Assembly (NCBI GenBank): GCA_963699825.1
Contig: CAVOVI010000013.1
Location: 1-64,000, forward strand
Direction of reading: 5' to 3'
Source of the DNA: SPDF01 sp963699825
GTDB lineage: Bacteria > Gemmatimonadota > Gemmatimonadetes > Gemmatimonadales > GWC2-71-9
DNA: 64,000 bases
Below, one piece after another: positions 1-9,081 of this stretch. Under the pieces are notes generated by a model, which was not told the DNA's origin, searched no databases, and saw only the letters and a program-made list of their open reading frames with translations. The position numbers and the translations under genes were made by a program. Numbering within the stretch: the stretch's first letter is position 1; each line of letters opens with the position of its first letter.

Positions 1-89
1 TGCCCTTCGTCGGCCGTTAGGGGAAGAGAGCCGCTCGCGGGGGACGAGGCCCGGAGTCTGCACGCTTCGCTGAGGCTCCCCTCGCATCT

Positions 90-1106
90 ATGTTACCAAT
101 CGAACGAACGACCACTCTCGTCAGGGGCAAGACCACCGTGAGTTCTGACTCTCTCGCGCCGTTGCAGGCACTCCTCGCCGGCCAGTACACCCTCGAGCGG
201 GAGCTCGGCCGGGGTGGCATGGGGGTCGTCTACCTGGCCCGGGATATTCGTCTCGACCGACCGGTGGCCATCAAGGTCCTCCCCCGGGCGCTGGCGGCCG
301 ACCCAGAATTGCGCGAGCGGTTCCTCCGCGAGGCGCGCACCTCGGCCCAGCTCTCCCATCCCAACATCGTGCCGATCTACCGGGCCGACGAAATCGACGG
401 GGTGGCGTTCTTCACGATGGGCTTCGTCGACGGCGAGAATCTCGCCGAGCGGCTGCGCGCCCGTGGCCCGCTCCCTCCGGCCGAGGCGGTGCGGGTGCTG
501 CGGGAGGCCGCCTGGGCCCTTGCCTACGCCCATGCACGTGGCGTCGTCCACCGGGACGTGAAGCCGGAGAACATCATGATCGAGCGCGGCTCCAATCGCG
601 CCATCGTGACCGATTTCGGCATCGCGCAGAATCGGCTGGCCACGCCGCTGACGCAGGGCGGCATGGTGCTCGGTTCGGTGCACTACATGAGTCCCGAGCA
701 GGCTGCCGGCGACAAGCTCGATGGCCGGAGCGATCTCTACTCCCTCGGCGTCGTCGGGTTCCAGATCTTGAGCGGCCGTCTCCCCTTTGAAGCCGATGAG
801 GCCGCGACTGTCATGGCCCAGCAGGTGACACGCCCGGCGCCCTCCCTCTCCTCGCTTGCGCCCAATTTGCCCCACGGACTGGTGGCGGTCATCGATCGGT
901 GTCTCAGCAAGTCTCCGGACGATCGGTATCCCGACCGGCGAGGCGTTCGCCGACGCGCTGGAGACGGCACTGCAATCGGCGGCGCTTCCCGCGGTGGCGG
1001 GCTCCTTGGCGGAAGTGGTGAGCACCGATCAGGCCCGGGCCATCTGGTTGCGGGCCGCACAACTGCAGGCCGAGGCCACCACGCGGTTGCAGGCACGGTA
1101 TCGTGA
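90..1106 (+). CDS. Serine/threonine protein kinase, catalytic domain (frameshifted 3' end)
   Basis: Hanks-type kinase that would phosphorylate Ser/Thr on protein targets. Visible motifs are the glycine loop GRGGMG (residues 40-45), the lysine of VAIKVL (K62), the catalytic HRDVKPEN (H154-D156), DFG (D175) and SPE near 201. The kinase fold is complete, but near base 935, after the motif DDRYP, the frame shifts and the last ~55 codons of this reading are not kinase-like. The true frame continues in the next entry. The start could be ATG 90 or GTG 138; neither has a strong ribosome site. Family is certain, target unknown. Confidence 0.85.
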   Translation: MLPIERTTTLVRGKTTVSSDSLAPLQALLAGQYTLERELGRGGMGVVYLARDIRLDRPVAIKVLPRALAADPELRERFLREARTSAQLSHPNIVPIYRADEIDGVAFFTMGFVDGENLAERLRARGPLPPAEAVRVLREAAWALAYAHARGVVHRDVKPENIMIERGSNRAIVTDFGIAQNRLATPLTQGGMVLGSVHYMSPEQAAGDKLDGRSDLYSLGVVGFQILSGRLPFEADEAATVMAQQVTRPAPSLSSLAPNLPHGLVAVIDRCLSKSPDDRYPDRRGVRRRAGDGTAIGGASRGGGLLGGSGEHRSGPGHLVAGRTTAGRGHHAVAGTVS

Positions 1107-1970
1107 CCCGGCTGCCGGCGACGCCCCGGCGGGCCCCCTGCCGAGCGGCGGCTATCGCCTGCAGGACGTGGAAGTCGCGGCCTCCGAGGCTGGCATCGCG
1201 GCGGAGTTCGTCGCCATGGCCATCGCCGAGCGACCTGCGGGCTCGGCGGTCGCCTCGGCGGATCTCTCGGCGCGGCAGGAGCGGACCCTGACCCGGATGC
1301 TGGGTACTCGGGAACGGAGCATCTCCTGCCTCCCGGGTGATCCAGGCGACGCCCAAGGCGGTGCTGGACGCCATCGGCCGGGTGCTGACCGCACCGCCCT
1401 ATGGACTCAAGCTGCGCGACACCGTCGGCGGCCATCCCCTGGACGGCGGCGTCATGGTGTTCGACGTCTCGTTATTGCGGAATGTGATCGTCGCGTTCGA
1501 CGGCGTGCTCAGCATGTTCCGGTATCGGATGACGCAGATCGAGGTCGAGCAGCTGCATGTGGCGCTCAAACCGCTGGGGTCGCCCACGAGTCGATGCGAG
1601 GTCACGGTCTCGGGCGACCTGCGCGGCGGCTTGCGGAAGAACTGGACGGTCGACAGATGGTTGAGTGGGGATGGGAGTGGCCGGTGGGCTTGCGGGGGAG
1701 GGATTGGGGTGGCCTGACGTCGCGCTGGGGCCGATGGCCGCGGTGGTGGCGGCGGCGGGGCGATGGTCTGCGGTACGGCCGCGCTCGCGGTGTATCGCTG
1801 GAGCTACCGCTACGCCTGCGGAAGGCGCGGGAGGAGCTCGAGGGCATGCTGGTCGGCGGTGGAGGGAAACCTGCGGGCCGCGTCGGTGTTTGGCGTCGCC
1901 GCCGCCGGGCGCTGCGCACCGTCTCCCTCCCGGGTCCGGCGACTCGAACGCGCTGCTTGGCGGGTCCTGA
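936..1970 (+). pseudogene. Frameshifted C-terminal region of the Ser/Thr kinase
   Basis: The kinase protein resumes in another frame at about 940 (GEAFADALETALQS, then an Ala-rich helical stretch to ~1320). It changes frame again near 1330 (a beta-rich stretch with PPYGLKLRDTVGG) and at least twice more after 1660, where a hydrophobic segment (PMAAVVAAAG and GTAALAVYRW in neighbouring frames) suggests a membrane anchor. Each piece has normal codon bias, so this is one gene with at least four indels rather than several genes. No known domain was recognised. The indels could be assembly errors. Confidence 0.55.
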
Positions 1971-1982
1971 CGCGCAGCCAGA

Positions 1983-2612
1983 TCAGCCTTTGGTGGGGAT
2001 GGCGTCGAAGAAGTCCACCTCGCCGGTCTCCAGCGAATACTCCGCCCCGACCACCAGCAACCCCTCGTCGCGAATCAGCTGCTCCAGCACGTCGGAGCCG
2101 TGGCGGAGATGGTCGGCGGAGGCGCGGATGTTGAGGCGGACGGCCTGTTCGATGATCGCCTCGCGGTCGTGTCCGGCGTTGCTGGCGAGCAGCCCCTCGA
2201 CCGAGGGGCGGATGCGGTCCACGATCGACTTCAGATTGCGAGACTGGTTTTCGGTGGGCCGCTGCAGCTCGTCGAGGGTCGCCGTGACCGCCCCGCACTT
2301 CGAATGCCCCAGCACCACCACGAGCCGGGTGCCGAACTGCGAGGCGGCAAACTCCACGCTGCCCACCAGCGACGGCGCCACGATGTTGCCGGCGACGCGG
2401 ATGACGAAAAGATCACCCAAGCCTTGGTCGAAAATCAGCTCGGCGGGGACGCGCGCGTCGGAGCAGCCGAGGATGATGGCCAGCGGTTCCTGTTCGGCCG
2501 GCAACTCCGGACGGCGGGTGTGACTGACAATGGTGTCCGGCCCGCGCACATTCGAGGCGAACCGGGCGTTGCCCTCACGGAGGCGGTTGAGTGCCTCGCG
2601 TCCTGAAACCAT
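1983..2612 (-). CDS. Beta-class carbonic anhydrase
   Basis: Interconverts CO2 and bicarbonate in the cytoplasm. At 209 aa it is full length for the beta class. The zinc ligands are visible as C50 in GCSDAR (with the D52/R54 dyad), H103 and C106 in LGHSKCGA. The N-terminal helix with RLREGNARF is also typical. It is transcribed away from the alpha/beta hydrolase; the 62 bp between them must carry both promoters. Nothing in the context points to a carboxysome, so general pH/bicarbonate supply is the likely role. Confidence 0.95.
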   Translation of the reverse strand: MVSGREALNRLREGNARFASNVRGPDTIVSHTRRPELPAEQEPLAIILGCSDARVPAELIFDQGLGDLFVIRVAGNIVAPSLVGSVEFAASQFGTRLVVVLGHSKCGAVTATLDELQRPTENQSRNLKSIVDRIRPSVEGLLASNAGHDREAIIEQAVRLNIRASADHLRHGSDVLEQLIRDEGLLVVGAEYSLETGEVDFFDAIPTKG

Positions 2613-2674
2613 CGGCAGTCTCCCTGAGTCGTATACTGTAAGGTAGCCGGACCACTCACGTCTCCAACTGCGAG

Positions 2675-3622
2675 ATGGCCATGCGGTACGTTCGCCTCGT
2701 CGTACTGGGCCTCGCCCTAGTGTGTCTAGGCACCCTGGCCGTCTACCGGTGGATGGATCCGGAGCAGCGGACGATGGACGACCAGGCCCGCACCGGCGTC
2801 CCCGGCCACTTCGTCCGGCTGCCGGATGGCGTCACCCACTACGAGACCGCTGGGCCCGACACCGGGCGCGTCGTCGTCCTCGCCGCCGCCTTCTCGGTGC
2901 CGGCCTACCTCTCCGATTCCCTCTTCCAGCGCCTTGGCCGCGCGGGCTTCCGCGCCATCCGGTTCGACTACTACGGCCGCGGCTGGTCCGACCGCCCGAG
3001 GACAACGTACGACCTCGCGGTGTTCACCCGCCAGCTCGGCGGGCTCCTCGATTCTCTCGGTGTGTCCGGTCCGGTCGACCTCGCCGGCCTCTCGTTCGGG
3101 GCCGCCATCGTCACGGAATTCGCCGACCGGCATCCCGATCGCGTCCGATCCCTGACCTACATCAATCCGGTGTTCAACACCGGCCGCCAGCTGGCGCCGG
3201 AAGAGCGCTCAGCGTTCGCCTGGGATGTCTACATGGTGTTCCGGGGAGGCACCGACGCGATGGCCACCAGCCAGCCCTACGATTTCTTCTATCCCGACCG
3301 GCACCCAGACTGGGTGGACCGGTATCGCGTGCAACAGCAGTTCAAGGGGACCAGGGAGGCGCTCCGCCGCACCAGGGTGGCGATCGCCGTGGCTCCGAAC
3401 CAGTCCGCGCAACTTCGAGCGCTTGGCACCAACCCGCGGCCGGTCCTGATCGTCTGGGGCATGCAGGATGAGGGGGTGCCGTTCTCTGAGAGTGCGGCTC
3501 TCCTCGAGGCGATGCCACGGGCCACGCTGGTACCGGTCGACTCCGCCGGCCACCTGCCGCACCTCGATCAGCCCGATGTGGTGGTGCCTGCCGTCGTGGA
3601 ATTCCTTCAGCAACGACCCTAG
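2675..3622 (+). CDS. Membrane-anchored alpha/beta hydrolase
   Basis: Alpha/beta hydrolase of 315 aa. An N-terminal hydrophobic segment (residues 6-23) should export or anchor it. The triad is readable: nucleophile S140 in GLSFGA, D265 in WGMQDEG and H293 in AGHLPHLD. It resembles the epoxide hydrolase/haloalkane dehalogenase/lactonase branch, but the substrate cannot be read from sequence. ATG 2675 and ATG 2681 are both possible starts. Confidence 0.85.
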   Translation: MAMRYVRLVVLGLALVCLGTLAVYRWMDPEQRTMDDQARTGVPGHFVRLPDGVTHYETAGPDTGRVVVLAAAFSVPAYLSDSLFQRLGRAGFRAIRFDYYGRGWSDRPRTTYDLAVFTRQLGGLLDSLGVSGPVDLAGLSFGAAIVTEFADRHPDRVRSLTYINPVFNTGRQLAPEERSAFAWDVYMVFRGGTDAMATSQPYDFFYPDRHPDWVDRYRVQQQFKGTREALRRTRVAIAVAPNQSAQLRALGTNPRPVLIVWGMQDEGVPFSESAALLEAMPRATLVPVDSAGHLPHLDQPDVVVPAVVEFLQQRP

Positions 3623-3635
3623 CGACGCGTCAGGA

Positions 3636-5912
3636 TCAGTCCGCCGTCGTTCCCCGCCCAATCCCGACCACCGTGACCGCAAAGACCGGGCAGTGCGCGG
3701 AGAGGACGACGCGCTCGGTGACGCTCCCAACCTCGACACCAATCTCCTCCGGTCCGCCCCGACCTCGTGTCGCCATCATGATCAAGTCACAGCCCTCGGC
3801 CTCGGCCACGCTCGTAATCGTTCGGCTCGCACCGGACCCGGTGACGCGGGTCTCCGCGCTGATGCCGATGGCACCAAGCGCCGCGGAGACAGAGTCGAGG
3901 TAATGCTGGAGACGGGGCACTTCGCCTTCCGTCTCCGGCACGGCGAGCAGCACGATGGTGCTGTTGAAGTACCGGGCGAGGATGCGCGCCGATGGGAGCA
4001 CCTCCTCGGAGTCCACTGAGCCGTCGAGGGAGACGAGCAGCTTCTTGAACGCCGTGTGCCGGCTGGTCCAGGCATCGGTCGGCCGGACGATCAGCACCGG
4101 AAGCTCGGTCTGCCGCACCACCGCCGTCGCGATGTTCCGACCGAGGATGCGGTCCACCCGGGACCGGCCATGGGTCGCCATCACGATCACGTCGGCGTTG
4201 CTCTCGATCCCGTGCTTGCCGATCTCTTCCGGGATGTTCCCGCTCCGCATGGTGATGTCGGCCTTCACTCCACGGTGCCGCAGCGTGTCGGCCAGCCGAT
4301 TGAGGTAGACCTCGGTCGCGGAGCGGGACTCGACCGGTTCGCCGTTGACCTCGGTCCGCCCGGCCTTGACGGAGATCAGGTCGATCCGGCCACCCACGGT
4401 GCGCGCCAGCAATTCCGCCACCGGCAGCGCCTGCTCCGCGAGTGCCGAGCCGTCGAGAGGCACCATGATCCGCTCGACGCCGAAGTCGCCGTCGGGGAGG
4501 TCGTCGCGCTGGAAGGGAAGGAGGTACTGGCCGGCAAAGAACCGGCCGAGGTGTTCGTCGAGCTCCTTTGGCGCGCCGAGGCGGTTCCGGAACCGGGAAA
4601 AGACGACGTAGAGTGCCGGGAGAAAGAGCAGGTAGGTCCAGGCGCCTTCGAAGAACCGCTCCTCGAAAATGATCACCGTGGCCGCGGTCGTCAGGAGCGC
4701 GGCGATCACGGTGCCGACGAGCGTGGCGGCCGAGCCGACCGAGAACTTCTCGCGCATCTGCCGCCACAACCGCTTGGCGGCGGCCCAGCCCGTCATGCTG
4801 AGGAGAATGAACACGCCCGCCGCATAGATGGCGAGATAGGTCTCCTCGTGCGTGCCGAAGGCGAGGAAGCAGAGGGCGACGATGCCGACCTCGACCCACA
4901 CCGGCTTGTCGGCCACGTCGAAGAGATTGCGGGAGCCGAGCCAGGCGGGGATGTAGTGCCGGTACCGAAGGCCGAGGGCCAGGTTCTGGATCCCCTGCGC
5001 GCTGGCGGCGGCGGCGGAGGCGAGCACCAGCACGCCGATCAGGGTGCCGATCCAGGGGAGCGGCGATGGCAGCAGGTGGTCCATCGTCTGGGTGAACACC
5101 GAGACGTGGGTGTCGGTCACGTCGGCCTCGGCGAGGATGGCAGGCCCGACGATCAGCATCGTGAGGCAGGTGGTGCCCATGATGATGATCAGGCTGCCGA
5201 ACGCCTTCTTGCTCCGTTCGGCGCTGGTGCCGTCGTAGGCGGCCACGAGGTTGGCGAAGATCTCGATGCCGGTCATCAGCGCGAGAATGCGCGCGAAGCC
5301 GCCGAGCGTGAAGTGGAAGTACTCGGGTCGGAAGGCCCGGAGGTCGATGGACGGCAGGTGGAAGCCGCGCTGCCAGATGGTGGCGACGATCATCGTCCAG
5401 AGCAGGAGCAGGACCGCGAGCGTGGCGGGGCCGAAGGCCCGTGCGGCGGTCTTGGGGCCGCGATTGACCAGGGCCCCGATCCCGACGCTGATGATGACCG
5501 CCACCAGCGTCCGATAGGGCAATCCCATCATGCCGCCGTTGAGGGCGGGCATCCGGTCCGCCATGAACGTCACCAGCGCCGCGATGCTCACCAGGAAGGT
5601 CAGGGTGTACTCGACGAAGGTGATGCCGGCGTTCACCTTGACCGCCCACGGCCCGAACTCCTCCTCCGTCAGCCCGCTGCCACCGCTTCCGTCCACGACC
5701 CAGCGCATCACCAGCCGGTACATCGCCGACACCATGATCACGGTGAAGACCACCAGCCAGATGCTGGCGCCGAAGGTGATCTCGGCGACGCCGGCAATGA
5801 CGATCAGCTTGAGGAATGGCCCGAAGACGTAGAGGGGTGAGGTCGCCGGATCGCCGCCGCCGGCGAGCGCGCCCTGGAATGCGGTGGACAGCCGGTGGGA
5901 CACGTGCGCCAT
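3636..5912 (-). CDS. APC-family amino acid permease fused to two universal stress protein domains
   Basis: At 758 aa, residues ~1-450 are an APC-superfamily permease with about 12 membrane segments (early motif AGGGDPATSPLYVFGPF). After a linker come two UspA-like domains, ~480-610 and ~620-750. The first has an ATP-binding motif ending in MATHGRSRVDRILGRN; the second has MATRGRGG. Such fusions are thought to tie amino acid or polyamine uptake to nucleotide or stress sensing. The gene is convergent with the hydrolase, with 13 bp between stop codons. Substrate unknown. Confidence 0.9.
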   Translation of the reverse strand: MAHVSHRLSTAFQGALAGGGDPATSPLYVFGPFLKLIVIAGVAEITFGASIWLVVFTVIMVSAMYRLVMRWVVDGSGGSGLTEEEFGPWAVKVNAGITFVEYTLTFLVSIAALVTFMADRMPALNGGMMGLPYRTLVAVIISVGIGALVNRGPKTAARAFGPATLAVLLLLWTMIVATIWQRGFHLPSIDLRAFRPEYFHFTLGGFARILALMTGIEIFANLVAAYDGTSAERSKKAFGSLIIIMGTTCLTMLIVGPAILAEADVTDTHVSVFTQTMDHLLPSPLPWIGTLIGVLVLASAAAASAQGIQNLALGLRYRHYIPAWLGSRNLFDVADKPVWVEVGIVALCFLAFGTHEETYLAIYAAGVFILLSMTGWAAAKRLWRQMREKFSVGSAATLVGTVIAALLTTAATVIIFEERFFEGAWTYLLFLPALYVVFSRFRNRLGAPKELDEHLGRFFAGQYLLPFQRDDLPDGDFGVERIMVPLDGSALAEQALPVAELLARTVGGRIDLISVKAGRTEVNGEPVESRSATEVYLNRLADTLRHRGVKADITMRSGNIPEEIGKHGIESNADVIVMATHGRSRVDRILGRNIATAVVRQTELPVLIVRPTDAWTSRHTAFKKLLVSLDGSVDSEEVLPSARILARYFNSTIVLLAVPETEGEVPRLQHYLDSVSAALGAIGISAETRVTGSGASRTITSVAEAEGCDLIMMATRGRGGPEEIGVEVGSVTERVVLSAHCPVFAVTVVGIGRGTTAD

Positions 5913-6012
5913 GCGATGCCTCGGTCAGCAGCGTCGGCACCGAAGTGGTGCCAAACAGGAAATATACGAAGGGGTGCGGGGGGCCTGCCCGGTAGGGAAG
6001 ATAGTGCCGCAG

Positions 6013-6228
6013 CTACTCCTCCGCGTCCTCCAGCAACTCGACCGCGGCGGCGACATCCTCCTCGGCGACCAGCAGGCGCACGCCGCCGACGAACTGCAGG
6101 TTCGGCATCGCGCCCCCCCCGTCGTCCCGGCTGACGATGCTGTGGACGCCGCCGCCCTCGAGGATCGCTTGGGCGATCATCGCGGCGGGCTCGTTCGGAT
6201 AGACCTTCACCGCAATCCAGCCTGCCAT
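6013..6228 (-). CDS. DUF2007-type small protein
   Basis: 71-aa protein. The start at 6228 has an AGGAG site just upstream; a longer upstream reading is low-complexity and was not used. The pattern is typical of DUF2007: a first strand with WIAVKVYPNEPAAMIAQ (adjacent-copy selection), then an exposed strand with the motif VRLLVAEEDVAAA. The family is small, cytoplasmic and of unknown function, sometimes labelled putative signal transducing protein. Confidence 0.75.
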   Translation of the reverse strand: MAGWIAVKVYPNEPAAMIAQAILEGGGVHSIVSRDDGGGAMPNLQFVGGVRLLVAEEDVAAAVELLEDAEE

Positions 6229-6281
6229 GGGGCGCTCCTGGTTCGGATTGGGCCGGGGCCTCGCGGACGGCTCGACCGCGG

Positions 6282-6998
6282 CTACGGGGTGCCCGGCTGG
6301 CCGGCATACCACGACATCACATCGGACCAGATATCAGCGCTCGAGACCGGTCCCATGAGGGCATGGATGGCGACGAAGAATGCGAGCGACAGCCCGTAGG
6401 CCCGCTGGCGCTCGTTGGCACGCCAGTCAGCGACCAGCAGGGCCACGAGAATCACCTCGACGGTAACGAAGCTCAAGTGGAGCGCCGTCATGAAATCCAC
6501 GGCGGGCGCAAAGAGCCGAGCATACAGCCGGGTCAATGCCGGGGGAAAGGCGAGCAGGACGGTGGCGGACATGTAGCGTTTGTGGGCGGCCGGGTTGCGA
6601 GTGTTCCGGAGCGCCAGTCCGACCAGCACAAGGAGAAAGAGCAGGGACGGGAGGTCGATGAATGCAAGCAGCGGCGGGAGGAAGGGCGGCATGTTCGGGT
6701 TGGCGAACATGGCCCGCACCATGTACAGCGCGCTGACCACCAGGACCGGGAGCACCAGGAACGCGCCTCGGGCCACCCGCCGGTGCCAGGCAACCAGGCC
6801 GCGCGACATCAGCCACGACTGCGCGATGAGGATGACCACCCAGAGCGTGGCGGTGACGCCATGCGCCGTGTGCCATGCGCTTCCGCCCGAGAGGGGCCGG
6901 AAGAACGACGGCCAGAAACCCGCGATGATGGCGAGGAGGGCGGCGAGGAAATACCAGTGCGCATACCGATAGGACGGGAGTGCGGGCGCAGGGGTCAT
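6282..6998 (-). CDS. Multi-pass membrane protein of unknown function
   Basis: 238 aa with about six to seven predicted membrane segments (residues ~15-32, 45-65, 80-95, 105-130, 145-165, 170-190, 200-220). Conserved-looking histidines sit at membrane edges (WHTAHG, WHRRVARG), reminiscent of DUF2306 or haem-binding membrane proteins, but no family can be named with confidence. It precedes the small DUF2007 gene by 53 bp on the same strand. Confidence 0.7.
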   Translation of the reverse strand: MTPAPALPSYRYAHWYFLAALLAIIAGFWPSFFRPLSGGSAWHTAHGVTATLWVVILIAQSWLMSRGLVAWHRRVARGAFLVLPVLVVSALYMVRAMFANPNMPPFLPPLLAFIDLPSLLFLLVLVGLALRNTRNPAAHKRYMSATVLLAFPPALTRLYARLFAPAVDFMTALHLSFVTVEVILVALLVADWRANERQRAYGLSLAFFVAIHALMGPVSSADIWSDVMSWYAGQPGTP

Positions 6999-7032
6999 TC
7001 GAGCATCTCGCAGGTTCGGGAGGGGGCTGGTC

Positions 7033-7596
7033 TCAGGCCCCGGGGACTGCTGTGGCCGGCGGCGGCTCCAGCTCCACCCCGAGGCCGTCCGCGATCCGGT
7101 TCACAAAGGCGAAGTACGCCACGATGGCGCAGGCGTCGTGAATCGCGCGGTCATCGAGGCCCACGGCGCGCAGGGCGTCGATGTCGTCCCTGACGATCGT
7201 GGACGGCGCCGCGGTGAGTTTGTCGGCATAGGCGAGCAGGGCTCGCTCACGCGGCGTGATGGCCAGCGCATCGGCGATCTGCGGTTCAAGGATGCCCTCG
7301 ATCAGCGCCGTCTGTCCTGCGGCGTCCATCCCGGCCTGTGTGAGAATGCGACGGAGACCCGCTCCGTGATGTTGGATTCAATAGGGGCAGTCGTTGAGGC
7401 CGGAGACCCGGACCGCCATGATCTCCCGCTCGCGGCGACTGAGCGGGCCGGGCGCATGCATGAGCTCGACGTAGAGATCGTAGTGCCGGCGCATCACGGC
7501 CGGATGCACCGCCGAGACCTGGATGATGTGATCGCGGTCCGCAATGCGGTCTCCCGGCTTCAGCGACTCGGGTGGGACGTATTCGATGAAAGCCAC
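7033..7596 (-). CDS. AhpD-like peroxidase-related enzyme, candidate selenoprotein (CPYU)
   Basis: Carboxymuconolactone decarboxylase/AhpD-fold peroxidase, 187 aa if the in-frame TGA at 7378-7380 is read as selenocysteine. The protein reads C70-P-Y, then TGA, then IQHHGAGLRR in the same frame. In the family this motif is CPYC followed by two residues and histidine, so TGA replaces exactly the reactive second cysteine. Sequence both before (REREIMAVRVSGLND) and after it is good family sequence with no other disruption. The start is GTG 7596 with GGAG five bases upstream. The gene follows a monooxygenase-fold gene by 18 bp. The alternative is a nonsense mutation or base error. No Sec-insertion genes are in the window. 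Confidence 0.75.
7351..7367 (-). promoter_or_regulatory. Candidate bacterial SECIS hairpin
   Basis: On the coding strand, ten bases after the TGA, a perfect 6-bp stem (ACGGAG / CTCCGT) closes a 5-base loop, CGGGT. The loop begins 16 bases after the TGA and has G at its second position, which fits the published general pattern for bacterial SECIS elements (apical loop 16-37 nt downstream with an early loop G). The stem is short, so this is supportive, not decisive. Confidence 0.5.
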
Positions 7597-7614
7597 AGGA
7601 GCTCCGGGAGAATG

Positions 7615-7974
7615 CTAGCGGATGAACCCGGCCGCTGGCGCGACGTAGGTCGGATTGAACCCTGCCAGGGCGGCCTTCACCTCGTCGCTCGGCGTTCCGT
7701 AGATCGTGAACCGGACGGGGGTCAGGACCGCCATGAACCGCTCGGCGTACTTCGCCCCGAAGTTGCCCAAGTGCGCCATGATCGCGGCCGAGTCGGCGAA
7801 GCGCTCATAAGTGTGGCACTGCTTGCCGTCGGCGGTCACACTCCACTCGTAGATGAGCGTGCCCGGCTCATCGGCCTCGGTGCCCGCGACCATCTCCGCC
7901 ATGAGGGCACGAAACTCTCCGTCGCGGCCGGGCTGAATGGTGAGTTCGAGATGCCAGGATACATGTGTGCTCAT
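7615..7974 (-). CDS. Antibiotic-biosynthesis-monooxygenase (YgiN-like) domain protein
   Basis: 119-aa protein of the ABM ferredoxin-like fold, related to YgiN-type quinol monooxygenases. Typical features are a first strand with WHLELTIQPGRDGEFRALM and the ERFADSAAIMAHL stretch. Cofactor-free members oxidise quinols or other small aromatics. It lies 18 bp upstream of the candidate selenoprotein on the same strand, so the two probably form a small oxidative-stress or xenobiotic operon. Confidence 0.8.
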   Translation of the reverse strand: MSTHVSWHLELTIQPGRDGEFRALMAEMVAGTEADEPGTLIYEWSVTADGKQCHTYERFADSAAIMAHLGNFGAKYAERFMAVLTPVRFTIYGTPSDEVKAALAGFNPTYVAPAAGFIR

Positions 7975-8004
7975 GATGCCTCCGACGAGTCGCGGGAGAA
8001 AATG

Positions 8005-9081
8005 TCAGAGCCGCCGGGATGACCAGTGAATGGCACGAATCTGCCACCCGGCGTCGGTGCGGCTCAGGACGATCAATTCTGCTCCCTGGGAAGATATCTC
8101 GCGGCCACGAAATGCACCCTTCGATGTCGAAATGGACGCAACCCAGGCCACGTCGCCGTTCTGAACCAATTTGGTCATGACCCTGGTGCTGGGCACGGCC
8201 TGTGTGAAGGCCATGTCAGCGCCGAGGTGGTGGGCCTCGTACTCGGCACGCGTCTCAAGATCCCCGGATTCGAGAACCACGGCATCAGGGGCCAGGTAGG
8301 AGAGGGCGCCCACGGAGTCGCCTGCGGCCAGCGCCGCGTGAAAGCCATCCACGACGCCAACGATGGCCGAGGAATCGGGGGCTCCCGCCGGCCAGGTGGC
8401 CGAGACGAACGCGGAATCGACACGATCCAGCCCCGGATATGCGCGATCGAGGTAGGCACGCCCCGAGGCCATGACCGAGTCCCACTGCTCGAAGACGGTG
8501 TTGCCATACTGCCGGTTGAGTGACTCGAGCACCGCCATCCCTTCGACCACTTCCGCAATCGGCGGAAATCCCACGACCCCTTCGTAGCTGACGGTATCCA
8601 GGGTCGTGTTCGGCGTGAGGTTGATGCCCAGCTCGACCGTCCGAGAGTCCGGCCCGGCGCGGGCAAAGTTGACCGTCCCGATTCCATTGGGGCGGCGGAC
8701 CGGTTCATCGGGAATCCCGGCGGTGTCCCAGGCCTGGTTGACGGCGGCGCTGTTTCCGATGCCGAACTGTACCACGTAGCCACCCTTGAAGCTGGCGGTC
8801 GGGCCGACGCGATAGATCACCACGCCATCGTAGTACTGCCCCATGGCGAGGTGGTAGAGGCGATCGACGCCGAGGGGCGACCAGTCGCGGTGCGCCTTCA
8901 CGACGACGGGTCCCCTGGTAGTGGCGAAGACGACCAGGAAGCTGTCGGGAGCCGGCTGCGCGAGCGGCAGCTGCGAGGGGAGGGGCTGGGACTGCGCCGC
9001 GAGGTCGGATCCTCCGGGGCCCATCGCCAGCAATCCGATCAGCCAGAGCGCGCAGGACACCCGGGACGCGGGCAGGGTCAT
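8005..9081 (-). CDS. Secreted cyclophilin-type peptidyl-prolyl isomerase fused to a SnoaL/DUF4440 domain
   Basis: 358 aa. A signal peptide (residues 1-30, ending SDLAAQ) is followed by a cyclophilin-like domain, ~45-210, with DRLYHLAMGQYYDGVVIYRV and the core QFGIGNS. A C-terminal domain, ~235-358, has the SnoaL/DUF4440 pattern (GFHAALAAGDSVGALSYLAPDAVVLESG ending in the motif WQIRAIHWSSR). The first domain should isomerise prolyl bonds outside the membrane, though catalytic residues look diverged. ATG 9081 overlaps the upstream stop by ATGA, so translation is coupled. The fusion is unusual. Confidence 0.8.
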   Translation of the reverse strand: MTLPASRVSCALWLIGLLAMGPGGSDLAAQSQPLPSQLPLAQPAPDSFLVVFATTRGPVVVKAHRDWSPLGVDRLYHLAMGQYYDGVVIYRVGPTASFKGGYVVQFGIGNSAAVNQAWDTAGIPDEPVRRPNGIGTVNFARAGPDSRTVELGINLTPNTTLDTVSYEGVVGFPPIAEVVEGMAVLESLNRQYGNTVFEQWDSVMASGRAYLDRAYPGLDRVDSAFVSATWPAGAPDSSAIVGVVDGFHAALAAGDSVGALSYLAPDAVVLESGDLETRAEYEAHHLGADMAFTQAVPSTRVMTKLVQNGDVAWVASISTSKGAFRGREISSQGAELIVLSRTDAGWQIRAIHWSSRRL

